From assembly GCA_026707145.1 (NCBI GenBank), contig JAPOXK010000023.1, positions 62,001-126,000 of the forward strand: a DNA stretch of 64,000 bases, written 5' to 3'. Below are positions 18,168 to 26,212 of the stretch, piece by piece. Both the position numbers and the translations under genes were made by a program. The DNA is from Chloroflexota bacterium. Lineage in GTDB: Bacteria; Chloroflexota; Dehalococcoidia; Bin125. The stretch's first letter is position 1. The number at the start of each line of letters is the position of its first letter. The notes beneath the pieces were generated by a model. That model was not told where the DNA came from. It saw only the letters and a list, made by a program, of their open reading frames with translations, and made no database searches.

Positions 18168-19151
18168 TCAACGCGTGCGCGGCTCTGGAGGCGGGATTTG
18201 GTGGGGCAGGGGTTGGCCCCGGAGACCTGCGAGGAGATTGTCGACTGCCAGATCGGCCATTTTCGTGCGGGTGGCGAGGCTGGCGGAGCCGATGTGCGGG
18301 AGGACGATCACATTGGGCATGGCGAGGAGGGGGTTGTCGGGCTCGATGGGCTCGGTCGTGGTGACGTCCAGGGCTGCGCCGGCGATCCGTCGGTTGCGCA
18401 AGGCTTCGATCAGGGCTGCTTCGTCGACGAGGGGACCGCGAGCGGTGTTGATGAGGATGGCGTGTGCGGGCATGCAGGCGAGAGCGTCTGCGTCTATGAG
18501 GTGGTGAGTTTCCGCTGTGAGGGCGCAGTGCACGCTGACGAAGTCGGATTGTGCGAGGAGCGCGGGTAAGTCCTGGTAGCTGGCCCCGAGGCGCTCTGCC
18601 GCCTGGGGCTTCTGCCGGCGCGACCAGTAGAGCGTGCGCATGCCGAAGCCGGTGGCGCGGGTGGCGAGGGCTTGGCCGATGGCTCCAAAGCCGATGATGC
18701 CGAGGGTGGCGCCGTGGATGTCTGCGCCGGCCAGCGTGGTGGGCGACCAAGTGCGCCACTGTCCGAGACGCACGTAGGAGGCTGCTTCGACGAGGCGCCG
18801 GGCGGCGGCGAGGAGCAGAGCGAAGGCAAGATCGGCGGTGGTCTCGGTGAGGACGCCCGGTGTGTTCCCGACGGGAATCCCGCGCGCGGCGCAGGCGGCG
18901 ACGTCGATATTGTCGACACCGACGGCCATCTGCGAGACGACTTTGAGCTGCGGCCCGGCGTGCTCCAAGAGATCTGCATCGACGCGGTCTGTGATGAGAC
19001 AGAGGAGGCCGGCGGCGTTGGCGGTGCGCTCCAACATGGCGCTGCGCGGTGGCGGGAACTCCTCCGGCCAGAGGTCGACGTGGAGTCCCGGCTCGTGGCG
19101 GAGGCGGTCGAGGCCGCGGCCGGGAAGGTCCCGTGTGACGAAAACTCGCAT
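18168..19151 (-). CDS. D-isomer-specific 2-hydroxyacid dehydrogenase (glyoxylate reductase-like)
   Basis: This NAD(P)-dependent enzyme reduces 2-oxoacids such as glyoxylate or hydroxypyruvate. The start at the ATG at 19151 (MRVFVTRDLPGRGLDRLR) removes 57 non-conserved residues of the ORF track entry and fits the family length (327). Visible signatures are MAVGVDNIDVAACAARGIPVGNTPGVLTE, the Rossmann motif GIIGFGAIGQ, INTARGPLVDE with the substrate Arg, and the catalytic His in LPHIGSAS. It follows the dinB gene by 17 bases and is probably in an operon with acs and dinB. Confidence 0.92.
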   Translation of the reverse strand: MRVFVTRDLPGRGLDRLRHEPGLHVDLWPEEFPPPRSAMLERTANAAGLLCLITDRVDADLLEHAGPQLKVVSQMAVGVDNIDVAACAARGIPVGNTPGVLTETTADLAFALLLAAARRLVEAASYVRLGQWRTWSPTTLAGADIHGATLGIIGFGAIGQALATRATGFGMRTLYWSRRQKPQAAERLGASYQDLPALLAQSDFVSVHCALTAETHHLIDADALACMPAHAILINTARGPLVDEAALIEALRNRRIAGAALDVTTTEPIEPDNPLLAMPNVIVLPHIGSASLATRTKMADLAVDNLLAGLRGQPLPHQIPPPEPRTR

Positions 19152-19168
19152 GGCTGCGGCCAAGCGGA

Positions 19169-19753
19169 CTAGGTGGATGCTTGACGCGCCTTGCGTTTGG
19201 CGATGCGTGCAAGGCGCTGCTCGGGTTCCTTGCCGCTGAGGTAGCGCGGTTCGTAGTCGGACGGGCGGCTCTGGATTTGGGCGGCATGCTGGCGATCGTG
19301 CCGGTACAGGGAGCGGAGCCATTGCATAACGGTGAGTTCGCCGAACTCGTTGTCCTTCGCCGTGCGCTCGAAATCGGAGAGGGAGAGCGTGGCGATGAAA
19401 GCGAGTGCGCGATCCCGCTCCTCCTGCATGGCGGCGACGATTTCCGGGATCGAATGATCGGGCGCGTCCTCAATGGGGATGGCGACTCCCTCGCCGAGGG
19501 CCGTCCGCAGGCCGGTGATGTCGGCGCCGTTTTGTTCGAGCGCGGCGCGCGCGAAGTTCACGTGCATGCGATCGGACTCAAGGAGGTGCGCGAGTTGCTC
19601 TTTGGCCGTCCACTGCTCTTCTCCCACGGCGTTCTGGGGGACGGCATCGGCCAGTTCCTCGGTGAGGCTCTCGACGATCGCGAAAAGCGCGGCGCGCTCC
19701 GTTGCCATTTTTTCAGTCAGAGCGGCGATGTCGGCGTTGGAGTATTGGGGCAT
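19169..19753 (-). CDS. DinB-family protein
   Basis: The 194-residue product belongs to the DinB/YfiT-like four-helix-bundle superfamily, whose members bind a divalent metal with three histidines and often transfer thiols. Candidate ligands are the His in EQLAHLLESDR and the pair in YRHDRQHAAQI. It is placed 8 bases after acs and 17 bases before the hydroxyacid dehydrogenase gene, so the three are likely one transcript. The substrate is unknown. Confidence 0.85.
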   Translation of the reverse strand: MPQYSNADIAALTEKMATERAALFAIVESLTEELADAVPQNAVGEEQWTAKEQLAHLLESDRMHVNFARAALEQNGADITGLRTALGEGVAIPIEDAPDHSIPEIVAAMQEERDRALAFIATLSLSDFERTAKDNEFGELTVMQWLRSLYRHDRQHAAQIQSRPSDYEPRYLSGKEPEQRLARIAKRKARQAST

Positions 19754-19761
19754 GGAAGGAC

Positions 19762-21525
19762 CTAGTCGTCTTCGAGGGTGCTGGTGTCGCCTTCGGGCAG
19801 ACCGAGCTCTCGCGCCTTGAGGAGGCGGCGCATGATCTTACCGCTGCGTGTCTTGGGGAGCGAGGGCAGAAAGTCGATCTCGCGGGGAGCGACGCCGGGG
19901 CCGAGCTTCCGGCGAGCGAAGCCGATGAGCTCGTTGCGCAGGCTGTCACTGGGGGCGTAGCCGTCCTTGAGAGCGACGAAGGCCTTGACGATCTCCATGG
20001 CGATGGGGTCGGGCTTGCCGATCACGCCGGCTTCGGCGACCGCTTCGTGCTCAATGAGGGCGCTCTCGACTTCGAAGGGGCCGACGAGGTGGCCAGCGGT
20101 GTTGATCACGTCATCCGAGCGGCCGACGAACCAAAAATAGCCGTCGGCATCGCGGCGGGCGCGATCGCCGGTGAGGTACCAGCCGTCTTTGAAGCGGCTG
20201 GCGTAGCGTTCTTGGTCTTCCCAGTAGGTGCGGAACATGGAGGGCCAGCCGGGACGGACCGCGAGGTCGCCTTCGACGCCTGGCTCGACGACCGCTTCGT
20301 ACTTTCCGGTGGCCTCGTTGTGTTGGATGATGGCCGGCTCGACGCCGGGCATCGGGCGGCCCATGGACCCGGGGCGGATGTCTTGGGAGGCGTAGTTGGC
20401 GATCATGATCATCCCGGTTTCGGTCTGCCACCAGTTGTCGTGGAAAGGGATGCCGAACGCCTCGTGCCCCCAGAGCACGGCTTCGGGATTGAGGGGCTCG
20501 CCGACGCTGGCCATGAAACGCAGAGCAGAGGTATCGAAGGACTTGACGACGGCGGTGCCGGCTTTCATGAGCATGCGAATGGCGGTGGGGGCGGTGTACC
20601 AAACGGTGACTTGCTGGTCTTGCAGAACGCGATACCAGCCGCGCGCGCCGAAGCCGCCAGCGTAGATGATATTGGTCACGCCGTTGGTCCATGGCGCGAA
20701 CATGCCGTAGGAGGTGCCGGTGACCCAGCCGGGATCGGCAGTGCACCAGTAGAGGTCCTCGGGGTGGAGATCGAGAGCGTATTTCCCCGTGAGGTAGTGC
20801 CCGAGGACGGCGCTGTGCACGTGGGCGGCGCCCTTAGGTTTGCCAGTGGTGCCACTGGTGTAATGCATGACGGACCAGTCCTCGGCGGCGGTCGGTGGGA
20901 TCTCGAACTCTTCCGAGGCGGCGTCGAGGAGGGTGTCGAGGGGCTGGGTGCCGGGGATCTCGGGGACCGTGACTCCATGGTCGGTGAGGAGAACGTGCTC
21001 GAGGTGGGGGAGGTCGGCGCGGATCTGCCCGACTTTCTTGTAGAGGGCGGGAGTGGTGACGAGAACACGGGCGTGGCTGTGCTGGAGGCGATCACGGACG
21101 GGCTCCGGTCCGAAGGCGGAGAAGAGCGGTCCGATGATGCTGAGGTTCTTGAGGGTACCGAAGACGGCTGCATAGAGCTCTGGGGTGCGATCCATGAATA
21201 CGAAGACCCGGTCGGTTTTCTGGATGCCGAGATCGCGGAGGGCGTTGGCGAACCTGTTGGAGAGGCGCTTCATATCCGCGTAGGTATAGTCTTCGACGGC
21301 GCCCGCGGCCGTGACCCAACGCATCGCCACCTTATCGGGAGTGTTGTTGGCATGGCGGTCGATCGCTTCGTGGGCAAGGTTGAGGCCGCCGCCGTTTGGG
21401 AGGCCGTCGAGTTCGGCGCGGACGGCATCCCAGTTGTGTGCGGCGCGACGCGTTTTCCAGTTATCGAGATTGGGAGGGACGGAGAATTGATCGAGCGGTG
21501 GTTTGACGATCGGCTGGTGGTCCAT
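19762..21525 (-). CDS. acs: Acetyl-CoA synthetase (AMP-forming)
   Basis: The enzyme activates acetate (or a similar short acid) to acyl-CoA through an acyl-AMP intermediate. The ORF track extends to 21900, but the first 125 residues are His/Arg-rich noise overlapping the divergent rhodanese gene. The ATG at 21525 (MDHQPIVKPPLDQFSVPPNL) gives the usual 587 residues. Signatures are YTSGTTGKPKGAAHVHSAVLG, WCTADPGWVTG, YLTGDRARRD and the catalytic Lys in LPKTRSGKIMRRLLK. It is first in an apparent operon with dinB and the hydroxyacid dehydrogenase gene. Confidence 0.93.
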   Translation of the reverse strand: MDHQPIVKPPLDQFSVPPNLDNWKTRRAAHNWDAVRAELDGLPNGGGLNLAHEAIDRHANNTPDKVAMRWVTAAGAVEDYTYADMKRLSNRFANALRDLGIQKTDRVFVFMDRTPELYAAVFGTLKNLSIIGPLFSAFGPEPVRDRLQHSHARVLVTTPALYKKVGQIRADLPHLEHVLLTDHGVTVPEIPGTQPLDTLLDAASEEFEIPPTAAEDWSVMHYTSGTTGKPKGAAHVHSAVLGHYLTGKYALDLHPEDLYWCTADPGWVTGTSYGMFAPWTNGVTNIIYAGGFGARGWYRVLQDQQVTVWYTAPTAIRMLMKAGTAVVKSFDTSALRFMASVGEPLNPEAVLWGHEAFGIPFHDNWWQTETGMIMIANYASQDIRPGSMGRPMPGVEPAIIQHNEATGKYEAVVEPGVEGDLAVRPGWPSMFRTYWEDQERYASRFKDGWYLTGDRARRDADGYFWFVGRSDDVINTAGHLVGPFEVESALIEHEAVAEAGVIGKPDPIAMEIVKAFVALKDGYAPSDSLRNELIGFARRKLGPGVAPREIDFLPSLPKTRSGKIMRRLLKARELGLPEGDTSTLEDD

Positions 21526-21717
21526 GGTCGTCCCCGCAGGCGGCGCGTCGCCTAACTGCATTCGCGCGGCGTGGTCGCTACGGCGGCGGGAGGCTAATTG
21601 AGCTGCAGAGAGGCGGTCAACCTGCGCATAGAACAGGCGGTCGCGCTGGTGGCTGGGATACACTGCGAAGAGGCATGGGCGCGAGGGCCGGTGGCCTGGC
21701 TGACGAAGGTGACGATG

Positions 21718-22062
21718 ATGAGTGAACAGCTGGCGGAACCGTTCGAGCGGATCACGGTGCAAGAGGCACGCGAGTTGCAGATCGCGGGCGTGCCGGTGAT
21801 CGACGTGCGTGAGGCGGATGAGTACGCGGAGGGGCATGTGGTCGGCGCTCCGCTGATTCCGCATAAGCACGTGTTCGCGCGCGCGGATGAGGTGGAGCAA
21901 GTGGCGGGCAGCAAAGAGGCGCCGGTGATGTTCATCTGTAAGAAGGGTCAGCGCAGCGCTGTGGCGGCGGAGTTCGCGGCGGCGGCTGGGTTTACCAAGC
22001 TGTACAATATCGAAGGTGGGACGGACGCTTGGATCGAAGCCGGGCTGCCGACGGAGAAGTAG
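21718..22062 (+). CDS. Rhodanese-like sulfurtransferase
   Basis: This single rhodanese domain of about 114 residues transfers sulfane sulfur or senses redox state. The start was chosen at the second ATG of ATGATG (MSEQLAEPFERITVQEARELQ). The ORF track extension to 21598 lacks family similarity. The active-site loop is FICKKGQRS, with the catalytic Cys in the CxxGxR form. The CH2A-like motif VIDVREADEYAEGHV is intact. It is divergent from acs. Confidence 0.9.
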   Translation: MSEQLAEPFERITVQEARELQIAGVPVIDVREADEYAEGHVVGAPLIPHKHVFARADEVEQVAGSKEAPVMFICKKGQRSAVAAEFAAAAGFTKLYNIEGGTDAWIEAGLPTEK

Positions 22063-22418
22063 GCACCTGTATCCGCTGTGAGTGAAAGCGGAGGGTTGTG
22101 CTTTTCGCGGTGCGGTGGCCTATGTGGCTGGGGCCCGATCGGCGGCCGCCCTGTCTGTTGGTCTTGACTGATCTTGAGAGAAGATGGGCTGAATCCACCG
22201 GCGTGCGACGGCCTGACGACGCTCGTTGCCGCGATGGGGGCCACGGACGTCCCCGGCATTGAAGGCAGGGTGGGGATAGCCCGCTATGGTCTATGCCGGA
22301 GCTGTACGACGGCAGCTGCAGGGGGTAGCCGGATGCTTGCGTTTGATGAGGCAGACGGCCGGCAGGCCTTGATTCGAGGATTTTTGCAGATCAGGAGGCT
22401 GGATCCGGTGGTGATCGA
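22063..22418. other. Intergenic region with no recognised gene
   Basis: About 355 bases lie between the rhodanese gene and the DUF4352-like gene. The ORF at 22174-22422 starts with TTG, lacks a ribosome binding site and has low-complexity composition, so it was not accepted. GC-rich potential hairpins exist (for example GGAGCTGTACGACGGCAGCTGC) but match no RNA family I recognise. Confidence 0.4.
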
Positions 22419-23009
22419 GTGAACTGGCAGGTTTTGCGCAGCACGCAGGTGTTCGCGTTGTTCGTTGGTGCGGTGGTGGTGGCGGTAGTGGTGTTCTTGT
22501 TCGCGACGGGTCAATTCGAGTCGGATGATGACGAAGATCCGTTAGCCCTCCCCTCGGAGGGAGCGTCCGAACTCGGCGACGCCATGGGTGGCCGAGCGGA
22601 GTTGGCCGGCGCCGTAGTGGCGCTGGCGGAGGCGTTCCAAGTGGGAGACTTGCGGCTTTTGGTTACCGAGCGCCGCTTTGGCAGTCAGGTGGGGGAGAGC
22701 CGCGATGGCGTGGACGCGCAGGGGCGCTTTGTAGTGATTGCGTTGACGGCGCGCAACACGGGAATGGATCCGATCACAGTGGGCGATCGAGTACAGCTGC
22801 TTGACGAGTTGGGTCGCAATTATTCGCCCCTGCCGGAGGCGAGTGCGACGGCGGCGTTGCGAGACCCCGCGCGGGAGGACGGGCTGACAGTGGAGCTTCA
22901 GCCGGGGCTGACTGTGGATTTCGTGTTGGTGTTCGACGTGCCAGAGGAGGCGAAGGGTCTGCGCCTGCGGGTGCGCGGTGGCTTCGCGGACGTCGATCTT
23001 GACGACTGA
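22419..23009 (+). CDS. Membrane-anchored DUF4352-like protein
   Basis: The 196-residue product starts with GTG. One N-terminal transmembrane helix (FALFVGAVVVAVVVFLFATG, residues ~13-32) is followed by an acidic linker (ESDDDEDP). The external beta domain contains VVIALTARNTGMDPITVGDRVQLLDELGRNYSPL and FVLVFDVPEEAKGLRLRV. This matches the DUF4352 (telokin-like/MPT63-like) fold seen in many anchored or lipoprotein extracellular domains. It overlaps the downstream HAD gene by about 30 bases if the GTG start of that gene is right. Role unknown. Confidence 0.8.
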   Translation: MNWQVLRSTQVFALFVGAVVVAVVVFLFATGQFESDDDEDPLALPSEGASELGDAMGGRAELAGAVVALAEAFQVGDLRLLVTERRFGSQVGESRDGVDAQGRFVVIALTARNTGMDPITVGDRVQLLDELGRNYSPLPEASATAALRDPAREDGLTVELQPGLTVDFVLVFDVPEEAKGLRLRVRGGFADVDLDD

Positions 23010-23694
23010 CGCTGCGTCCGATCCAACATCCGGGCCAATCGTTCTGTGCGATATCGATGGCACGCTGATTCGGGTGGGCGGCGCAGGCGTGCGGGCGCTG
23101 GCGCTGGCGTTTGAGCAGATGTTTGGCGTGCCGGATGCGCTGCGCTCGATCGAGCTGAGCGGCCGATCGGACTCGTGGATCGTGGGGCGAGCATTGGCGC
23201 TGCATGGACTGCCGGACAGCACCGAAACCCGAGCCGCTCTCCTAGATGCGTATACCTCGATTCTCCCGGGGGTCTTGGCGAAAACGGACGGTTGCGTCTT
23301 GCCGGGTGTACGCCAGCTATTGCGTACGTTGGGGGCGCGAGGAGCGGTGTTGGGGTTGGGGACGGGGAACTTCCGGCGATCTGGATTTATCAAGCTGGCG
23401 CATTTCGGCTTGCAGGGCTACTTCGGCGACGGCGGCTTCGGTGAGGACTCGGAGGAGCGAGCGGAGCTGTTGGCGATTGGGGTGTCGCGCTTGCGGCCGC
23501 GTGCGCCGGGCGCTGCCGTGGTAGTGATCGGGGACACGCCACACGATGTTCGAGCTGCCCGCGCGATCGAAGCGCGGGCGGTAGCGGTTGCGACCGGTTT
23601 TGCGACCCGAGAGGAACTGGAGGCAGCAAGGCCGGACGTTACGTTGCCGGACTTGTCGAATCTTGAGGCGGCGGTCGAGGCGCTCGGCGCTTGA
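22978..23694 (+). CDS. HAD-superfamily phosphatase
   Basis: The cytoplasmic phosphatase has motif I DIDGTL (nucleophile Asp), motif II GTGNF, and motif IV GDTPHDVRAARA followed by AVATGFATREEL. Its cap domain places it with phosphoglycolate-phosphatase-like HADs. The substrate is undetermined. The GTG at 22978 overlaps the previous gene. A TTG at 22999 is an alternative that shortens the overlap. Length (238 or 231) is normal for the family. Confidence 0.88.
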   Translation: MASRTSILTTDAASDPTSGPIVLCDIDGTLIRVGGAGVRALALAFEQMFGVPDALRSIELSGRSDSWIVGRALALHGLPDSTETRAALLDAYTSILPGVLAKTDGCVLPGVRQLLRTLGARGAVLGLGTGNFRRSGFIKLAHFGLQGYFGDGGFGEDSEERAELLAIGVSRLRPRAPGAAVVVIGDTPHDVRAARAIEARAVAVATGFATREELEAARPDVTLPDLSNLEAAVEALGA

Positions 23695-23766
23695 AGCAAC
23701 CTGGATTGAGGATTGCCGCAGGAGGTGATGGGGACGGCAGTGGGCTGCGGGTGTCCTTTGCGGCGC

Positions 23767-24579
23767 TCACTGTCTCTCGGCGCTGTCTTCGGTCGCGGAG
23801 TGGAAGGCGTCGATCGCGGCTGCGATATCGTCCGGGCTGTTAGCGCCCGTGACGGTGAGCGCTGTGAGCCAGGTGGCGCGGCGCTGGATCTCGGCGGCAA
23901 ATGCGTGAGGAGCAGCCCCGATCACGGCGGCGGCCCGGCGGCGGGCATCCTCGCTCTCGAGAACGACGTAGGCGTCGTGGCTGCGGTCCCACCAGGCCAG
24001 CGGCACGATGGGCGCGCCCGGTGCGAGGGCGAAGAGCTGTGCTATGCGGCGGCGCCCCGGCTCCGCGGTCATGGTGAGGATGAGGTCACAGCGCGTGAGA
24101 TCGTCCGCGGGAACGCCGCAGCCGTAGTGGAGCTGCCAGAGGCATTCCTCAGCGTGGTTGGCATGCATGGTTCCGGCCAGGGCATAGCCTTCCCGGAGGA
24201 GGGAGAAGGCGCGCTGGACAGGTGGCCCCCAGAGGTAGGTGGAGAGGTGATCGCTGATCTCGTTGATGAGGATGAAGGTGGGTGGATCGTCAGCCTGGCG
24301 GGATGGGAGATCGGCGAAGGATTCGCCGAAGCCTTGGGTGTAATAGGCGATAGTCGAGGGCGGAAGGAGGGAGAGGAGTGCGGTGAGGAGCGTGGTCTTG
24401 CCGGCGCTCCGGGGCCCTGCGGCCACAATGAGAGAGGCGCCGCCTTCAAGCAGGGTCCATAGCAGGGCGGTGAGTTCGGGCGAAAGGGTCTTCGCCTCTA
24501 TGAGGGCGGTGATGGAAAGTGGAGAGGGAGCGCGGCCGGGCGGTCCCCACCAGCCGCTTGCGTCGTTGATGGCGCGCAT
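23767..24579 (-). CDS. Orphan secretion-type (VirB11/PilT-like) ATPase domain protein
   Basis: The 270-residue protein has Walker A GPRSAGKTT near residue 57, a Walker-B-like FILINEISD, and the His-box-like GTMHANHAEECLWQLHYGCG. These match the C-terminal ATPase domain of type II/IV secretion and pilus-retraction ATPases. The N-terminal domain of those proteins is missing, and no pilin, platform or secretin gene is nearby. It follows the Lon-domain gene by 21 bases. It may have been adapted for another function, since the motor role needs partners not present here. Confidence 0.75.
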   Translation of the reverse strand: MRAINDASGWWGPPGRAPSPLSITALIEAKTLSPELTALLWTLLEGGASLIVAAGPRSAGKTTLLTALLSLLPPSTIAYYTQGFGESFADLPSRQADDPPTFILINEISDHLSTYLWGPPVQRAFSLLREGYALAGTMHANHAEECLWQLHYGCGVPADDLTRCDLILTMTAEPGRRRIAQLFALAPGAPIVPLAWWDRSHDAYVVLESEDARRRAAAVIGAAPHAFAAEIQRRATWLTALTVTGANSPDDIAAAIDAFHSATEDSAERQ

Positions 24580-24600
24580 CGCAGGGGAGGCGCGAGTGTG

Positions 24601-25257
24601 CTAGTTGCCCGCGCCGAGGCCGTGCAGCTTGTGGCGACGGTGGAGCAGCAGGCGCTGCGCGAGCGATTGATTCTCCTTCTGCAGCACGCGCAAGAGAAAT
24701 TCGAGGCGCCGGAACGCTGTGGGCTCTCCCAGGACTTCTTGCTTCACCTGCGTGGAGACGTCGAGGCGGGCGGCGATGTAGTCGGCGAGGAAGACGGGAC
24801 GGATGGGATGGGGCACCTCGCGCTGCCAGCTGTCCTGGAGAGCTAGCGCCAGGGCGGAGTATCGCCGGAACTGGGCGGCCACGGCGGGAGAGAGGCCAGC
24901 GACCGGTTCGTCGTTGGCGTCTTGGGGCTCCGGCAGGAACTCCACTTCGGCGCGGAGGTAGGGGTCCGCGCCGAGCGGCTCCAGGACGCGGAAACGCTGG
25001 ACGCCTTGGCAAATGATGTTGTACCGGCCGTCCGGGAGTCCTTCAAGGTGCCGCAGTTGCACGGCACAGCCGATGTCGTGCGTGGTGGCGCTGCCGCCGA
25101 CTTCCTGCCCTTCGCGGATGAGAGCGATGCCGAAGGGGGTGCCGTTGTCTCTGGTTTCCTGGACGAGCTGACGATAGCGCGGCTCGAAGATATGGAGCGC
25201 TTGCCTTTGTCCGGGGAAGACGACTTGGTTGAGCGGGAAGAGCGGTAGTACGGACAT
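24601..25257 (-). CDS. Stand-alone Lon N-terminal (substrate-binding) domain protein
   Basis: The 218-residue product is a Lon SSD/LonN domain without the ATPase or protease domains. LPLFPLNQVVFPGQRQALHIFEPRYRQLV and GTPFGIALI are diagnostic. The C-terminal helical region (EVLGEPTAFRRLEFLLRVLQ) is as in the family. The start was moved to the ATG at 25257 (MSVLPLF), where the domain begins. Stand-alone LonN proteins are common in bacteria and poorly characterised. It is in a likely two-gene operon with the secretion-type ATPase gene. Confidence 0.9.
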   Translation of the reverse strand: MSVLPLFPLNQVVFPGQRQALHIFEPRYRQLVQETRDNGTPFGIALIREGQEVGGSATTHDIGCAVQLRHLEGLPDGRYNIICQGVQRFRVLEPLGADPYLRAEVEFLPEPQDANDEPVAGLSPAVAAQFRRYSALALALQDSWQREVPHPIRPVFLADYIAARLDVSTQVKQEVLGEPTAFRRLEFLLRVLQKENQSLAQRLLLHRRHKLHGLGAGN

Positions 25258-25329
25258 ACGCTCGTACTGTTTAAGCCGGTGCGCCACTGGGGATCGTGCT
25301 GGCTTCTCTCGGGGCGTCCGCAGGGCGGG

Positions 25330-25980
25330 TTAGAGCCACGGCGCGGCGACCACGTAGGCAGCCTGGATTTCGGCCAGGGTGCGGTTCACGTTGCGGCTGA
25401 TGAGGTCCATCTTGGCGAGTTGCTCAATGCGCGGCTCGATGCGCTTGAGGCTGTCACTTGGGAGCAGCAGCTCTAGAAGGGAGCAGGCGCTGGCGAGACT
25501 CACCAACGCGACTTCCTCGGGCGCAGGGATTTCGTTACTCAGCAGCACGTCTATCAGGCGACGGTGCAGGTTGCGCGTGGTCATCGGATCGATCGGCGGA
25601 TAGCGCTCCGATTTGAATACCAGCAACCGGCGGCCTCGCTCCTTGCGGATCAGATTGCGCGCGAGAAGGTCATTGATCAGTTGCTGGCGCAGGGCGGGCG
25701 CGTAGCTGGCAATTTCCGAGATCCAGTACGCCGTTGGCTGATCGGGTGGACCCGCACTGATGTTTTTGAGCACCGTGTCGAGCAGCGGATCGTCGGTTGG
25801 CGCTTGATCGATGACGAAGAGGCGCTGCAAGTCGGTGTCGATGCGGTCTTGGAAGGCAAGGTCGATGAGTGTAGTCCCGGCGATGGCGTAATCGAGCTGC
25901 CTGTCGTTGGGGCGGTGCAGCACGCCGTTCTCGCCGAGCGCGAGGAGGATGATTTGGTCGCTGATCGAGAGGTCAGGCAC
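25330..25980 (-). CDS. GPP34 (GOLPH3/Vps74-like) family protein
   Basis: The product starts with GTG (MPDLSISDQIILLALGENGVL) and shows the GPP34 pattern: an N-terminal helix with LLLAL-x-(D/E), then DYAIAGTTLIDLAFQDRIDTD, LLARNLIRKERGRRLLVFKSERYP, and LLELLLPSDSLKRIEPRIEQL. The eukaryotic members bind phosphatidylinositol-4-phosphate on Golgi membranes. Bacterial members are mostly of unknown role and occur chiefly in high-GC bacteria. Length 216 is normal. Confidence 0.85.
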   Translation of the reverse strand: MPDLSISDQIILLALGENGVLHRPNDRQLDYAIAGTTLIDLAFQDRIDTDLQRLFVIDQAPTDDPLLDTVLKNISAGPPDQPTAYWISEIASYAPALRQQLINDLLARNLIRKERGRRLLVFKSERYPPIDPMTTRNLHRRLIDVLLSNEIPAPEEVALVSLASACSLLELLLPSDSLKRIEPRIEQLAKMDLISRNVNRTLAEIQAAYVVAAPWL

Positions 25981-26212
25981 GGGCGTTCCTTGTCGAGCAG
26001 ACGGTCTTGGATGGTCGCCGCGCGACGGTGCGCGGCGCTCTAGAGTCTAGCGGTATGGGCGCCGCTGCCAAGTATGGCGCGATGGGGCGCCTTGCACGTC
26101 TGTTCCTGACCTCGCTCCATGCTCGATCGCGATCCGGTTCGATCTTGGGTGGAGCGGGATGCTGCACTGCTGTCAGCGAATGGGTGCTCCTCGGATGCGC
26201 GGGGATATGAGG

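Noticed and set aside
21526-21900. N-terminal extension of acetyl-CoA synthetase
   Set aside because: It is His/Arg-rich, overlaps the divergent rhodanese gene and exceeds the family length.
22174-22422. 82-residue ORF before the DUF4352-like gene
   Set aside because: TTG start, no ribosome binding site, no motif. It ends inside the start of the next gene and is treated as intergenic.
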